The position numbers and the translations under genes are program-made. Below are positions 15,100 through 24,199 of a stretch of DNA of 64,000 nt, piece by piece (positions within the stretch are counted from its first letter, which is position 1; every line of letters begins with the position of its first letter). Below the pieces are notes generated by a model that did no database searches, was not told the DNA's origin, and worked only from the letters and a program-made list of their open reading frames with translations. Origin of the DNA: Azorhizobium doebereinerae UFLA1-100 (lineage in GTDB: Bacteria; Pseudomonadota; Alphaproteobacteria; Rhizobiales; Xanthobacteraceae); NCBI RefSeq assembly GCF_000473085.1, contig NZ_AXBA01000028.1:26616-90615 (forward strand), in the 5' to 3' direction.

Positions 15100-18000
15100 T
15101 CAGGCAGGAGCGGCAAGCAGGGCTTCCAGCCTGGCGGCGAGCCGCTCGGCCGGCAGCACGTGCACCAGCGGGCCGCGGGTATAGACGAGGTGGGCCTCCA
15201 GCGTCCGGCCGGGGAACACCTTGGCCAGCACCGCGCCATAGAGCGCCAACTGGCCCACATAGCCCTCGCCGATATGGTCGAGGGTGCGGGGCGGAGTGCG
15301 GTCGGTCTTGAAGTCGGCCAGCACCAGCCGGTCCCCCAGCACCGCCAGCCGGTCGAGCCGGCCGTTCACGGCCAGCACCCGGCCGTCCACAGCCATCAGC
15401 CGGCCCACCACCGGCACCTCGGCGAGGCTCCCCGGGCCGAACAGGGCGTCGAGCGGGGCATGGGCCAGTACGCCCGTCACCTCGGCCAGCACGTCGTCGC
15501 GCTGCGCATCGGACAGGCCCGCCGCCACATGGTCCAGCAGCCGCAGGCCCGCCGCCGCGCGCTGCCCGGCCGGCAGGGCGCCGAGCCCGGCCAGCAGGCG
15601 GTGCACCAGGTCGCCGCGCACGCGGGGATCGAGAGCATGGGGATCACGCGCAACGGGCGTACTGCCGCCGGCGCCGCCGGAGCGCGAGGGCCGCAGCGCG
15701 CGGGGCGCCGCCACCGGCGCGGGTAGCGGCGCCAGCACGGGCGGTGGGGGCACCGGTGCCTTCGCTTCCGGCGCGAGATCGGTGGCGGCCGGCTCCAGCG
15801 AGCGGCCGGACTTGCGCCAGCGCAGCACCTCGCCTTCCCACCCCTGCGCCGGCACAGTCTCCGCCGCGTCCGCCAAGGCGGCATGGACGAGGTCGTACCA
15901 GCAGCCTGCCGGGCGGGCGTGGGCCTTGTCCTTGGCGGCGGCGCGGGTCTCGGCGCCGCAGACGATCAGGGCGTCCTCGGCGCGGGTCAGCGCCACGTAG
16001 AGCAGGCGGCGGTATTCCTCCAGCTCGCGGGCGGTCAGGGCGGCGCGGGCGGCGGCCAGCGCCGCCGGGTCCTCCGGCTTGCGCGGCGCCAGCACCGGCA
16101 CCACCGCGCCGTCCGGCGCCGTCACGCTGAGCAGACCGCCGGCGGTGCGGGCCTTGGGCAGGTCCACCGTGTCCGCCAGGATGACGATGGGCGCCTCCAG
16201 CCCCTTGGCGCCGTGCACGGTCATGACGCGCACCTCGTCGCGGCCGCTCTCCATGTCGCGCTTGGTCTCGGCGCCGCCGCGCCGCAGGAAAGCGAGGAAG
16301 CCCGGCAGGGTGGCGGGCTCCAGGCTCTCATAGGTGCGGGCCAGCGCCATGAACTCGTCCAGCACGTCCGCCGCCTCCGGGCCGAGGCGGGCCAGCATGG
16401 CGCGGCGGCCGCCGTCGCGGCCCAGCACGCGGGCGTAGAAATCGAACGGCCGCAGCGCCCGCGCCTCCCCGCGCCACAGGCCGAGCCGGGCGGCGATAGC
16501 GCCGTCGCCGTAGGCCGCGAGCGCGTCCTCCAGCCGGCCCACGCGCCGCGGGCACAACGCCAGCAGGTCGTCGTCGGTGAGGCCGAACAAAGGGCTCTTC
16601 AGCACGCTGGCCAAGGCGAGGTCGTCGTCGGGCGAGAGCAGAGCGTCGCCCAGCGCCATCAGGTCCAGGGCGGCGATATGCTGCGCCACCACCAGGCGGT
16701 CGGCGCCAGCCACGTCCACGCCGCCGCCGGCCTCCTTCAGCGCCCGGATCACCGCCTCGAACAGCCGCCCGCGCCGGCGCACCAGCACCAGCACGTCCGC
16801 TGCCCGCATGGGCCGCCCGCCGCGCGCGGGAATGGCGAGGCGCCGCGCGATGCCGTCGCGCACGAAGGCGGCGATGCGTTCGGCGAGGCGGTTCACCGGG
16901 TCGTCGCCCGGCGTCTCGTCGAGCGGCCGGCGCCAGTCGTCCACCTTGGGCCGAGCCAGCGGCGTCACCGTCGGCCACACCTCCACCAGGGCCGGCGCGT
17001 CGGCGCGGATGGCGGCGTGCGGCGGGGCCACGCTGTCGATGGTGAGGCCGGCGCTCGCCTCGGCGCGGGCGAAGATGGCGTCCACCGCCTCCAGCACGCC
17101 GGGGGCGGAGCGGAAGGAATGCGGCAGGCGCACCTGGCGGAAGTCCTGCGCCCCGGCGTCGCGGGCGAAGGCGAGGCGCATCTCGCCGAAGGCGCGCGGG
17201 TCGGCGCCCTGGAAGGAGAAGATGGACTGCTTCTCGTCGCCCACCACGAACAGGGTGCGCTTCACCCCCTCGCGGGCGCCCTCGCCGGCGAAGAAGTCCG
17301 AGACCAGGCCGCGCACCACGCGCCACTGGTCGGGGCTGGTGTCCTGCGCCTCGTCCACCAGCACATGGTCGATGCCGCGATCGAGCTTGTAGTGCACGAA
17401 GGACGCCGGCACGCGGCCGAGCAGATCCGCCGTGCGGCCGATCAAATCGTCGAAATCCAGCAGGCCGCGCCCGGCCTTCTCCGCCTCGTAGCGCTGGCAG
17501 GCGGCGGCGCCCAGCGTCAGGGCGGCTTCGGTGCGCTCCAGCGCGCGCACCGCGCGCAACGTCTCGGTCAGCGCCACGAGGCGGTCGCGCTCGGCCTCCA
17601 GATTGGCGGCCAGCTCCGGATAGGCCTCGCGCAGGCCCTTGGTCAGCAGGTCCTTGTCGGAGCGCGGATCGCCGTCCGCCTTGAAGAAGACGTCGCGATA
17701 GGCGGCGAGCCGGACGGCATCGTCGGGCGCGTCCAGCGCCGCCCGAAACGCCGCCGCGCGCTTGCGGTCGTTCACCTTGTCGGAGGTGAGGAACACCGCC
17801 TCGATGTCCGGCCAATGCGCCTGCGGCACCACCACGCTCGCCAGCATCTCGGCCGCGATGCCGGCCGCCGTCGCGCCGGGCGTGACGCCGAGCACCGCCG
17901 CCACGCGGGCGGCGCGCGCCCGCGCATCCCCGCCCAGCGCCGCGATGGCCGCCCGCGCGCCCACGGCGGCTTCCAGCAGGTCGTCGATGCCGCCGTCGGA

Positions 18001-18600
18001 CATCTCCTCCATCAGCCGGGTCAGCGCCCGACCGAGCGGGGTGTGCGGGGCGCGCGCCGCCTCCACCACCAGCTCGGCGCGGATGCGGGCCATCAACTCC
18101 ATGCGGCCCACGTCGTCCAGCTCGCGGAAGCCGGCCGCGACGCCGGCCTCGAACGGGAAGCGGTGCAGCAGGCCGCCGCAGAAGGCATGGATGGTCTGGA
18201 TCTTCAGCCCGCCCGGCGTCTCCAGCGCCGCCGCGAACAGCCGCCGCGCCTGGATGCGCAGCACCGGCGTCGGCGGGGCGTTGTCGATCCGGCGCAATTC
18301 CGCGTCGAGCGCGGCATCGTCCAGCGCCGCCCAGCGGCTGAGGATGGAGAGCACGCGGTTGGCCATGTTGGCCGCCGCCGCCTTGGTATAGGTGAGGCAC
18401 AGGATGCGCCCCGGCGCGGTGCCTTGTAGCAGCAGGCGGATCACCCGCTGCGCCAGCACATGGGTCTTGCCGGAGCCGGCATTGGCCGACACCCAGGCCG
18501 AGGTGCCCGGCGAGGACGCCTCGCCCTGCCGGCGGGTGGCCTCGGCCTTGGCGGCGGACGAGGCGGCGGCTTCGGTGGCGGGCGCGGTGCCGGTGCTCAT
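15100..18600 (-). CDS. addA: Double-strand break repair helicase-nuclease AddA
   Basis: This 1166-residue subunit of the AddAB helicase-nuclease processes DNA ends for RecA-dependent repair. It has an N-terminal UvrD/PcrA-type helicase with Walker A NAGSGKTHVL (residues about 40-49) and motif II VLVDEAQDTSPDQW. A motif-like VMTVHGAKGLEAP lies late in the helicase part. A RecB-type nuclease signature, LVLADFKTDRTP, is near the C-terminus. The ATG at 18600 overlaps the stop of addB (ATGA). A slightly longer GTG/ATG alternative upstream would only add MGARRRGGRG. Confidence 0.95.
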   Translation of the reverse strand: MSTGTAPATEAAASSAAKAEATRRQGEASSPGTSAWVSANAGSGKTHVLAQRVIRLLLQGTAPGRILCLTYTKAAAANMANRVLSILSRWAALDDAALDAELRRIDNAPPTPVLRIQARRLFAAALETPGGLKIQTIHAFCGGLLHRFPFEAGVAAGFRELDDVGRMELMARIRAELVVEAARAPHTPLGRALTRLMEEMSDGGIDDLLEAAVGARAAIAALGGDARARAARVAAVLGVTPGATAAGIAAEMLASVVVPQAHWPDIEAVFLTSDKVNDRKRAAAFRAALDAPDDAVRLAAYRDVFFKADGDPRSDKDLLTKGLREAYPELAANLEAERDRLVALTETLRAVRALERTEAALTLGAAACQRYEAEKAGRGLLDFDDLIGRTADLLGRVPASFVHYKLDRGIDHVLVDEAQDTSPDQWRVVRGLVSDFFAGEGAREGVKRTLFVVGDEKQSIFSFQGADPRAFGEMRLAFARDAGAQDFRQVRLPHSFRSAPGVLEAVDAIFARAEASAGLTIDSVAPPHAAIRADAPALVEVWPTVTPLARPKVDDWRRPLDETPGDDPVNRLAERIAAFVRDGIARRLAIPARGGRPMRAADVLVLVRRRGRLFEAVIRALKEAGGGVDVAGADRLVVAQHIAALDLMALGDALLSPDDDLALASVLKSPLFGLTDDDLLALCPRRVGRLEDALAAYGDGAIAARLGLWRGEARALRPFDFYARVLGRDGGRRAMLARLGPEAADVLDEFMALARTYESLEPATLPGFLAFLRRGGAETKRDMESGRDEVRVMTVHGAKGLEAPIVILADTVDLPKARTAGGLLSVTAPDGAVVPVLAPRKPEDPAALAAARAALTARELEEYRRLLYVALTRAEDALIVCGAETRAAAKDKAHARPAGCWYDLVHAALADAAETVPAQGWEGEVLRWRKSGRSLEPAATDLAPEAKAPVPPPPVLAPLPAPVAAPRALRPSRSGGAGGSTPVARDPHALDPRVRGDLVHRLLAGLGALPAGQRAAAGLRLLDHVAAGLSDAQRDDVLAEVTGVLAHAPLDALFGPGSLAEVPVVGRLMAVDGRVLAVNGRLDRLAVLGDRLVLADFKTDRTPPRTLDHIGEGYVGQLALYGAVLAKVFPGRTLEAHLVYTRGPLVHVLPAERLAARLEALLAAPA

Positions 18601-21600
18601 TCCCCGCCCTCCTCGGCGCCGAGCGCCCATTCCCGCACGCGGGCCAGATGGTCATAGGTGCCGAAGCGCCCGCGCCATTGCGGGGCGGCGAGCGAACGGT
18701 AGCCCCGGCTTTCGTCGTCGAAGGCCAGCAGCAGGTCGGTGAGGCGCTCCAGCGCCTCCTCCGCCATGGCGGTGGCGGTGGTCTTGTCATCCACCCCCGG
18801 CTTCTCGCGCCCGGCCTGCGCCCCGCCCTTCAGTTCCACATAGAGGAAATCCGCCACCGGGGCGGCGGGCACGTCCTTGAACGCGCCGCGCGCCGCCATC
18901 GCCGCCTCCAGCGGCAATTGGGGGGAGAAGGTCGCGCCCTGCTTGGTGGAGGGCGCGGTGCCGGTCTTGTAGTCGAGGATGGCCAGCTGCCCGTCGCGGC
19001 GCAGTTCGATGCGGTCGGCGCGCCCGGTCAGCAGGAAGTCGCCGCCGGGCAGCGGCAGGGTGAGCCGGCCGCCGGTCTCCGCCACCACGCGGTCGAGACC
19101 GGCCCGCCGCTCGCGCTCGAACTCCACCACGAAGGCGGCCACCCGCTCGAAGCGCGCCCACCAGATGGCATGCTCGGCGGGAAACACCTCCAGCCGGGCG
19201 AAGGCGGCGCGGCCATGGTCCAGCAGGCGGTCCAGCGCGTCCGGCGGCAGATCCACCGGATGGGCCTGGGCGAACGCGCCCAAGGCGTCGTGCAGCGCGC
19301 TGCCGCGCTCGGCCCCGCCCGGCATGGCGTCGAGCGGCTCCAGCGGCTGGAGCGCCAGCACGTGACGGGCGAAGATGGAATAGGGATCGCGTAGGAAGGT
19401 CTCGATCTCGGTAACGCTGAGCTTGCGCGGACGCAGGGCCAGCGGCGGCCTGGGCGCGGGCTGGGTGACGCGGGGCACGCGGGGGCCGTCGTCCAGCGCG
19501 GCGGCGGCATGGCGCCATGCTTCGCCCCGGGCCAGCGCCGCCGCCCACAGGTCGCGGCCGGCCACGGTCCACAGCCGCTGGAGGAAGCGCGAGGGCACGC
19601 TCTGGGTGCCGCCCACCTTGCCGGGATAGGTCAGCACCACCTCGCGGGCGCCGAACGCCTGCACGAAGTCGTGGGCGGACAGGCCGATGCGCCGCTCCGG
19701 CTGGTCGAGGCCCAGTTCCGCCCGCATGGGGCGGCTGAGCCACGGGTCGGTGCGGGTCTCCGGCGGCCAGGAGCCTTCCACCAGCCCGCCCAGCACCACC
19801 CGGTCCAAGGCGACGAGGCGCGCTTCCAGCGGGCCGAGGATGCGGATGCGTTCCTCGCCCGCGCCGCGCGGGCGCACCACCCGGTCGGCGAGCAGCGCGG
19901 AGATGGCGTCCGCATAGGCCTCCGGCGTCAGCGGCGGCCCGGCCGCCGCCCCGTCCCGGATCTCGCCGAACGCCTGCGCCAGCGACGCCTCGGCGGGGTC
20001 GTCCGCCTCCGGATCGAGCGGGCCGCACAGCGCCTCATGGGCGCTGACATGGGCGGCGACGAGGTCGGCCAGCGGCGTCTTTTCCCTCTCTGTGAAGGCG
20101 CAGAGCGGGCCGAGCGCCTCGGCGAGGCGGGCGACGAGATCGCGCGCCGCCTCCAGAAGGTCGGCATCGACGCGGTTGCGCGGGTCGCCGGGGCGCAAAT
20201 CGCGCCCGTCGAAGGCCTCGACCGCCTCGATCAGGCCGGCGATGCCGGAGCGCGGGCGCGGGCCGCGCAGGGCGATCAGCTCCAGCGCCGCCACCGCCGC
20301 GCGGAGCGCCTCCGGCTCCAGGTCGAGCCGCACGCCAGGCTGGGACAGCAAAGCGAACACCGGCACCGGCGCGCAGCCCTCCGCCACCGCCTTGGCGATC
20401 AGGCGGGCAAGGCGCGCGGGCGCGGTCTCGGCCAAGGGCTCGCCGGCGGAATCGTCGATGGCGATGCCGAAGCGCAGCAGTTCGGCCGCCACCCGGCGGG
20501 CGAGGTCGCGGTCCGGCGTGATGAGCGCGGCGCGCATGTCCGGCCGGGCCAGCGCGTCGCGCAGCTCCAGCGCGATGGCCAGCGCCTCCTCGCGCGGGTC
20601 CTGGGCGGCGATGACGCGGATGTCGGCCAGCGCCGCCGCCCGCTCCGCCTCGGGCAGGCGCTCGGGCAGGCTCGCCCACATCTCGGCGGTCTCCGACTGG
20701 CGCAGCGCCTCGCTGAGCAGTCGTTCCCGCCCATACGGCGCGCGGGCGCCGATCTCGGGCACGTCCCGGCGCTCGATCTCCATCTTCTTCAGCAGATGGG
20801 CGAGGCCGAACTGGGGATGGTCCGGCGCGCTGGTGGCCTCCGCCGTCAGGAGCTGGAACGCCGTCTCCTCCAGGGTGAGGTCGAGGCCCGGCAGGACCAC
20901 CGCGCCCTGCGGCAGGCCGGCGATGGCCTTGAGCAGCCGCGCGGTGGTGGGCAGGGAGCCGGTGGAGCCGGCGGCGATCACCGGCCCGGCCTCGGCCCCC
21001 AGCGCATCGAGGCGCCGCTCCTCCGCATGCACCAGGGCATCGCGGCGGGCGGCGGGGTCCACGAGGCCGCTTTCCGCCAGATGTCCCGCCCAGGCGTCGC
21101 GGGCGATGCGCAGGAATTGCAGGCTGATCTCGAAGAAGGCGTCGTGCTCCTCCGGCACCAGGGCATCGAGCTTCGACCAGGGGATGTTGGCCGTCACCAT
21201 CTGGTCGAACAGCCGGCCCAGTTCGTCGGCCAGCGCCATGGTGGCGGCGGGGCCGGCGGCCACCATGGCCTGCCCCTCGCCTTCCGCCAGCGCGTCGCGC
21301 CAGCGCGCCACGAGGCCGGCGAGCGCGATGCGCCGGTGGACGCCCGCCACCGCATGGGGCGGGGCGAGCAGCGCCGCCTCCTCGGAGAAGGCGAGCGCGT
21401 CCTCGTCCACGTCGCCCAGGGGCACGATGCGCGGCAGCAGCACGCCCGCGCCGCCGACGGCGTCCAGCAGCGCCGCGCCGAACAGGCGCCCGGCGCGGCG
21501 GGTGGGCAAATAGATGGTGGCGGAGGCGAGCGCCATGGGATCGCCGCGCGGCGCGAAGCCGGGCACGAGATGGCCGTCGAGCAAAGCGTGCGCCAGCGTC

Positions 21601-21644
21601 GGCAAGAAGGGCGCGGAAGAGGGGATGGTGAAAACGCGCGTCAT
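18597..21644 (-). CDS. addB: Double-strand break repair protein AddB
   Basis: This 1015-residue alphaproteobacterial-type AddB is the partner of AddA. The N-terminal helicase-like half lacks a convincing Walker A, as is usual for this AddB type. The C-terminal RecB-like nuclease domain carries LAILDYKTGTAPSTKQG and, earlier, SVTEIETFLRDPYSIFARHVL. It resects the opposite strand to AddA. The start at 21644 is the first ATG of the frame and gives MTRVFTIPSSAPF, typical for the family. It follows the murU gene after a 282 bp gap filled by a palindromic repeat. Confidence 0.93.
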   Translation of the reverse strand: MTRVFTIPSSAPFLPTLAHALLDGHLVPGFAPRGDPMALASATIYLPTRRAGRLFGAALLDAVGGAGVLLPRIVPLGDVDEDALAFSEEAALLAPPHAVAGVHRRIALAGLVARWRDALAEGEGQAMVAAGPAATMALADELGRLFDQMVTANIPWSKLDALVPEEHDAFFEISLQFLRIARDAWAGHLAESGLVDPAARRDALVHAEERRLDALGAEAGPVIAAGSTGSLPTTARLLKAIAGLPQGAVVLPGLDLTLEETAFQLLTAEATSAPDHPQFGLAHLLKKMEIERRDVPEIGARAPYGRERLLSEALRQSETAEMWASLPERLPEAERAAALADIRVIAAQDPREEALAIALELRDALARPDMRAALITPDRDLARRVAAELLRFGIAIDDSAGEPLAETAPARLARLIAKAVAEGCAPVPVFALLSQPGVRLDLEPEALRAAVAALELIALRGPRPRSGIAGLIEAVEAFDGRDLRPGDPRNRVDADLLEAARDLVARLAEALGPLCAFTEREKTPLADLVAAHVSAHEALCGPLDPEADDPAEASLAQAFGEIRDGAAAGPPLTPEAYADAISALLADRVVRPRGAGEERIRILGPLEARLVALDRVVLGGLVEGSWPPETRTDPWLSRPMRAELGLDQPERRIGLSAHDFVQAFGAREVVLTYPGKVGGTQSVPSRFLQRLWTVAGRDLWAAALARGEAWRHAAAALDDGPRVPRVTQPAPRPPLALRPRKLSVTEIETFLRDPYSIFARHVLALQPLEPLDAMPGGAERGSALHDALGAFAQAHPVDLPPDALDRLLDHGRAAFARLEVFPAEHAIWWARFERVAAFVVEFERERRAGLDRVVAETGGRLTLPLPGGDFLLTGRADRIELRRDGQLAILDYKTGTAPSTKQGATFSPQLPLEAAMAARGAFKDVPAAPVADFLYVELKGGAQAGREKPGVDDKTTATAMAEEALERLTDLLLAFDDESRGYRSLAAPQWRGRFGTYDHLARVREWALGAEEGGE

Positions 21645-21768
21645 GCGGGGCGGCCTGCGGGGGTGCGCTCGATCATGGCCTCTCCTTCACCGGCTGCGGG
21701 TCATCACTCGCGCGGCGGGGCCGTGCTGACTGTTCTCCGCGACACGCCCCGCCCCCGCGCGACGCGCT

Positions 21769-21907
21769 CCCTCTCCCGCTTGCGGGGGAGGGCTGGGGTG
21801 GGGGCCGCGCGGCAGCGCGGAACCGTTAGCGCCGGACGCGCCGGGCGGAGCGCCGCCGGCCTGCGGCCGTCGCCCCCACCCAACCCTCCCCCGCAAGCGG
21901 GAGAGGG
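21769..21907. repeat. Double palindromic intergenic repeat
   Basis: Two hairpins, each with an 11-base CCCTCTCCCGC-type arm (21769-21792 and 21884-21907), face each other. The whole block is itself an inverted repeat: the left end CCCTCTCCCGC..GCGGGGGAGGG is the reverse complement of the right end. The middle is GC-rich filler. The flank CGCGCGACGCGCT before the left arm recurs near 26950 as CGCGCGACCCGCT, so this is a dispersed element and not just a terminator. It fills most of the gap between murU and addB. Confidence 0.75.
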
Positions 21908-21926
21908 CTTTGCGCCCGCCCGCCGC

Positions 21927-22649
21927 TCAGTCGCTGGAGCGGCGGATGGCTTCCTCGGCGGCGGGGATGGCGCCGGGGGTGCCCACATGCATCCACACGC
22001 CTTCCAGGCGCAGCCCGTAGAGGCGCTGCCGCTCGATGGCGGCGTTGAAGATGCGGGTCAGGGAGAACGGCCCTTCCGGCGCGTCGGCGAACAGTTCCGG
22101 CTTCAGCACGCAGGCACCCGCATAGACGAAGGGCGAGATCAGCCGCTCGCCGCGCCAGGACAGGCGGCCGTGCGCGTCCATCAGGAAGTCGCCCTTGCCC
22201 TCGTAGCCGATGGAGGACGCGGTGCCCGCCACCAGCAGCAGCGCGTCCATGGTCTCGGGGTCGAAGCCCTCCGCCAGGCGCTTGAGGTTGGGGTGGACGC
22301 CCTCGATCCAGATGGTGTCGGCATTGATGGCGATGAAGGGCTCGCCATGGAACAGGTGCAGCGCCTTTTTGATGCCACCGCCGGTCTCCAGCAGTTCCCC
22401 GCGCTCGTCGGAGATGTGCAGGTGCGGCGGGGCGGTGCGGGTGGCCAGATGGGCCTCCAGCATGTCCGCGTGATGGTGGACATTGACCACCGCCTCGCGG
22501 ATGTCGGCCGCCTCCAGGCGGTCGAGCACGTGGTCCACCAGCGCCTTGCCGTTCACCTCCACCAGGGGCTTCGGCCGGGTGTCGGTCAGCGGGCGCATGC
22601 GGTTGCCCAGGCCGGCGGCGAGCACCATGGCGCGAGAAAGCGTCGTCAC
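21927..22649 (-). CDS. murU: N-acetylmuramate-1-phosphate uridylyltransferase-like nucleotidyltransferase
   Basis: This 240-residue sugar-1-phosphate nucleotidyltransferase has the signature AAGLGNRMRPLTDTRPKPL at residues 11-29 and the metal/sugar-binding NADTIW later. In the peptidoglycan recycling route MurU turns MurNAc-1-P into UDP-MurNAc. The upstream overlapping gene encodes the AmgK-like kinase that makes MurNAc-1-P, which supports this function over a generic glucose-1-P transferase. The GTG at 22649 overlaps the kinase stop (GTGA). Confidence 0.88.
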   Translation of the reverse strand: MTTLSRAMVLAAGLGNRMRPLTDTRPKPLVEVNGKALVDHVLDRLEAADIREAVVNVHHHADMLEAHLATRTAPPHLHISDERGELLETGGGIKKALHLFHGEPFIAINADTIWIEGVHPNLKRLAEGFDPETMDALLLVAGTASSIGYEGKGDFLMDAHGRLSWRGERLISPFVYAGACVLKPELFADAPEGPFSLTRIFNAAIERQRLYGLRLEGVWMHVGTPGAIPAAEEAIRRSSD

Positions 22650-24199
22650 GTCTGAAATTCCCTCGATGGCAGGACGGCTTCGTACCACATCCGCAGCGAG
22701 CCGAGCTCTGGATGGGCGAGGCAGCGGGCGAGGTATCGCCTAATACGCGGAAGGTGACGCAAATATTGCGGTTTGCCGTCGCGGGCGTTGAGCCGGGCGA
22801 AAATCCCGAGAATCTTGGTCGCCCGCTGCGCGCCCATCAGCGCGTAGAGGTGCCCGAAGCGGGCCGTGTCGAAGGTCGGCTCGGCGTCCACGCGCAGATG
22901 GAGGTAATAGCTCAGGAGGTCCGCCTCCAGCGTTTCCGGCACGTCCACCCGCGCATCCTGGGCGAGCGAGGCCATGTCGTAGGCCGCAGGTCCCAGCACC
23001 GCGTCCTGGAAGTCGATCAGCCCCATCCGGGCAAGGCCCTCGCGCTGGTTGAGCCAGATCAGGTTGGGCGAGTGATAGTCGCGCAGCACCCAGGTCTGCG
23101 GCTCGGAGAGCACGGCGCTCAGCGCCCCGCGCCACAGCAGCAGGAATTCCTCGCGCACCACCGCGTCGGCCTGCGCGCCCCGGAACGGCAGGTACCAGTC
23201 CAGCAGCAGCTCCAGCTCGATCAGGAAGGCTTCGAGCGTATAGGTGGGCAGCACGTATTCCACCTGCGGGGCGATGTGCAGCACGCTCGGCAGCGGGCGG
23301 GAATGCAGCGCCGCCAGCAGCTCGGCCGCCACCGCGTAGCGCTCGCGGATCGGCTCCGGCGGGGTGCCGGAGACGACGCCGTCACTGCCCAGGTCCTCCA
23401 GGATCAAGAGGCCCCGGTCGAGGTCGGCGGCATAGATTTCAGGCGCCGAGAAGCCCTCCGCCCTGAGCCCGCGCGCCATGGCGACGAAGGGGCGCACGTC
23501 CTCCGCCAGATGGGCGAGGCGGCTGTAGGGCAGGCCGCGCCGCACCGGCGGCCCGTCCGGGCGCTTGGGCGCGTTCATCAGCACGGCGGACCTGCGCCCG
23601 AGCACGAGCCGGGCGTAGGAGCGGCTGGAGGCGTCGCCCTGGAGATACTGCCGCTCGGCGCCGGCGAAGCCGCTGGCCTCGACCAGGAATTCGGCCACAT
23701 GCATGCGGTCGAGCCGCTCGATGAAGGCGCCCGAGCCCACCAGGAAGGCGCGCCGCGCCTCCGGGCCGATGTCCGGGGCCAGCTCCAGGCCGATGTCCAG
23801 CCGGCTGGCCGGCAGCCGCCCCTCGGCGCGCTCCGGCCATTCCACCAGCACGATGGCATCGGTGCTCAGCTCGTCCCAGCCGATCTCGTCCAGTTCGTCC
23901 GGCTCGGCCAGGCGGTAGAGGTCCGCATGCACCACCTTGCCGCGGCCGAAGTCGTAGCCGATGACCAGCGAGAAAGTGGGGCTGGGCACCTCCAGGCGCG
24001 GTTCGCCCGCCAGCGCCCGCACCAGGAAGCGGGCCAGGGCGGTCTTGCCCGCGCCGAGATCGCCGGACAGCGCCACCACGTCGCCAGTGGCGAGCCAGGG
24101 CGCCAGCATGGCGGCCAGCTGCTCGGTGTCGGCCAGATCGTTCAGCACCACCGACAAGGCGGGAATGCCGCCGGGGACGCGCTCCAGGGTCAGGCTCAT
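22646..24199 (-). CDS. TsaE / AmgK fusion: t6A synthesis ATPase joined to an amino-sugar kinase
   Basis: This single 517-residue protein has two domains. Residues 1-150 are TsaE: Walker A GDLGAGKT at 46-53, SPTF at 73-76, HADLYRL at 91-97 and VEWPER at 119-124. TsaE supports threonylcarbamoyl-A37 tRNA modification. Residues about 180-517 are an aminoglycoside phosphotransferase-fold kinase with catalytic VLRDYHSPNL and metal-binding LIDFQD, matching AmgK, which phosphorylates MurNAc/GlcNAc at the anomeric position. Separate proteins in gammaproteobacteria, the two are joined in many Rhizobiales. The ATG at 24199 overlaps the divL stop (ATGA), and the gene's own stop overlaps murU. Confidence 0.9.
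   Translation of the reverse strand: MSLTLERVPGGIPALSVVLNDLADTEQLAAMLAPWLATGDVVALSGDLGAGKTALARFLVRALAGEPRLEVPSPTFSLVIGYDFGRGKVVHADLYRLAEPDELDEIGWDELSTDAIVLVEWPERAEGRLPASRLDIGLELAPDIGPEARRAFLVGSGAFIERLDRMHVAEFLVEASGFAGAERQYLQGDASSRSYARLVLGRRSAVLMNAPKRPDGPPVRRGLPYSRLAHLAEDVRPFVAMARGLRAEGFSAPEIYAADLDRGLLILEDLGSDGVVSGTPPEPIRERYAVAAELLAALHSRPLPSVLHIAPQVEYVLPTYTLEAFLIELELLLDWYLPFRGAQADAVVREEFLLLWRGALSAVLSEPQTWVLRDYHSPNLIWLNQREGLARMGLIDFQDAVLGPAAYDMASLAQDARVDVPETLEADLLSYYLHLRVDAEPTFDTARFGHLYALMGAQRATKILGIFARLNARDGKPQYLRHLPRIRRYLARCLAHPELGSLRMWYEAVLPSREFQT

Noticed and set aside
15883..18429. An 848-codon open frame on the plus strand opposite addA
   Set aside because: It is the antisense shadow of addA in high-GC sequence. 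The product is His/Gln/Ala/Arg-rich without any domain, while addA has clear helicase and nuclease motifs.
21769..21907. A CRISPR-like repeat array
   Set aside because: There are only two palindromic units in inverted order with no regular spacers; it is better described as a dispersed hairpin element.
19509..22655. A 1048-codon open frame on the plus strand opposite addB and murU
   Set aside because: Antisense shadow of two recognised genes; low-complexity composition and it spans the palindromic repeat between them.
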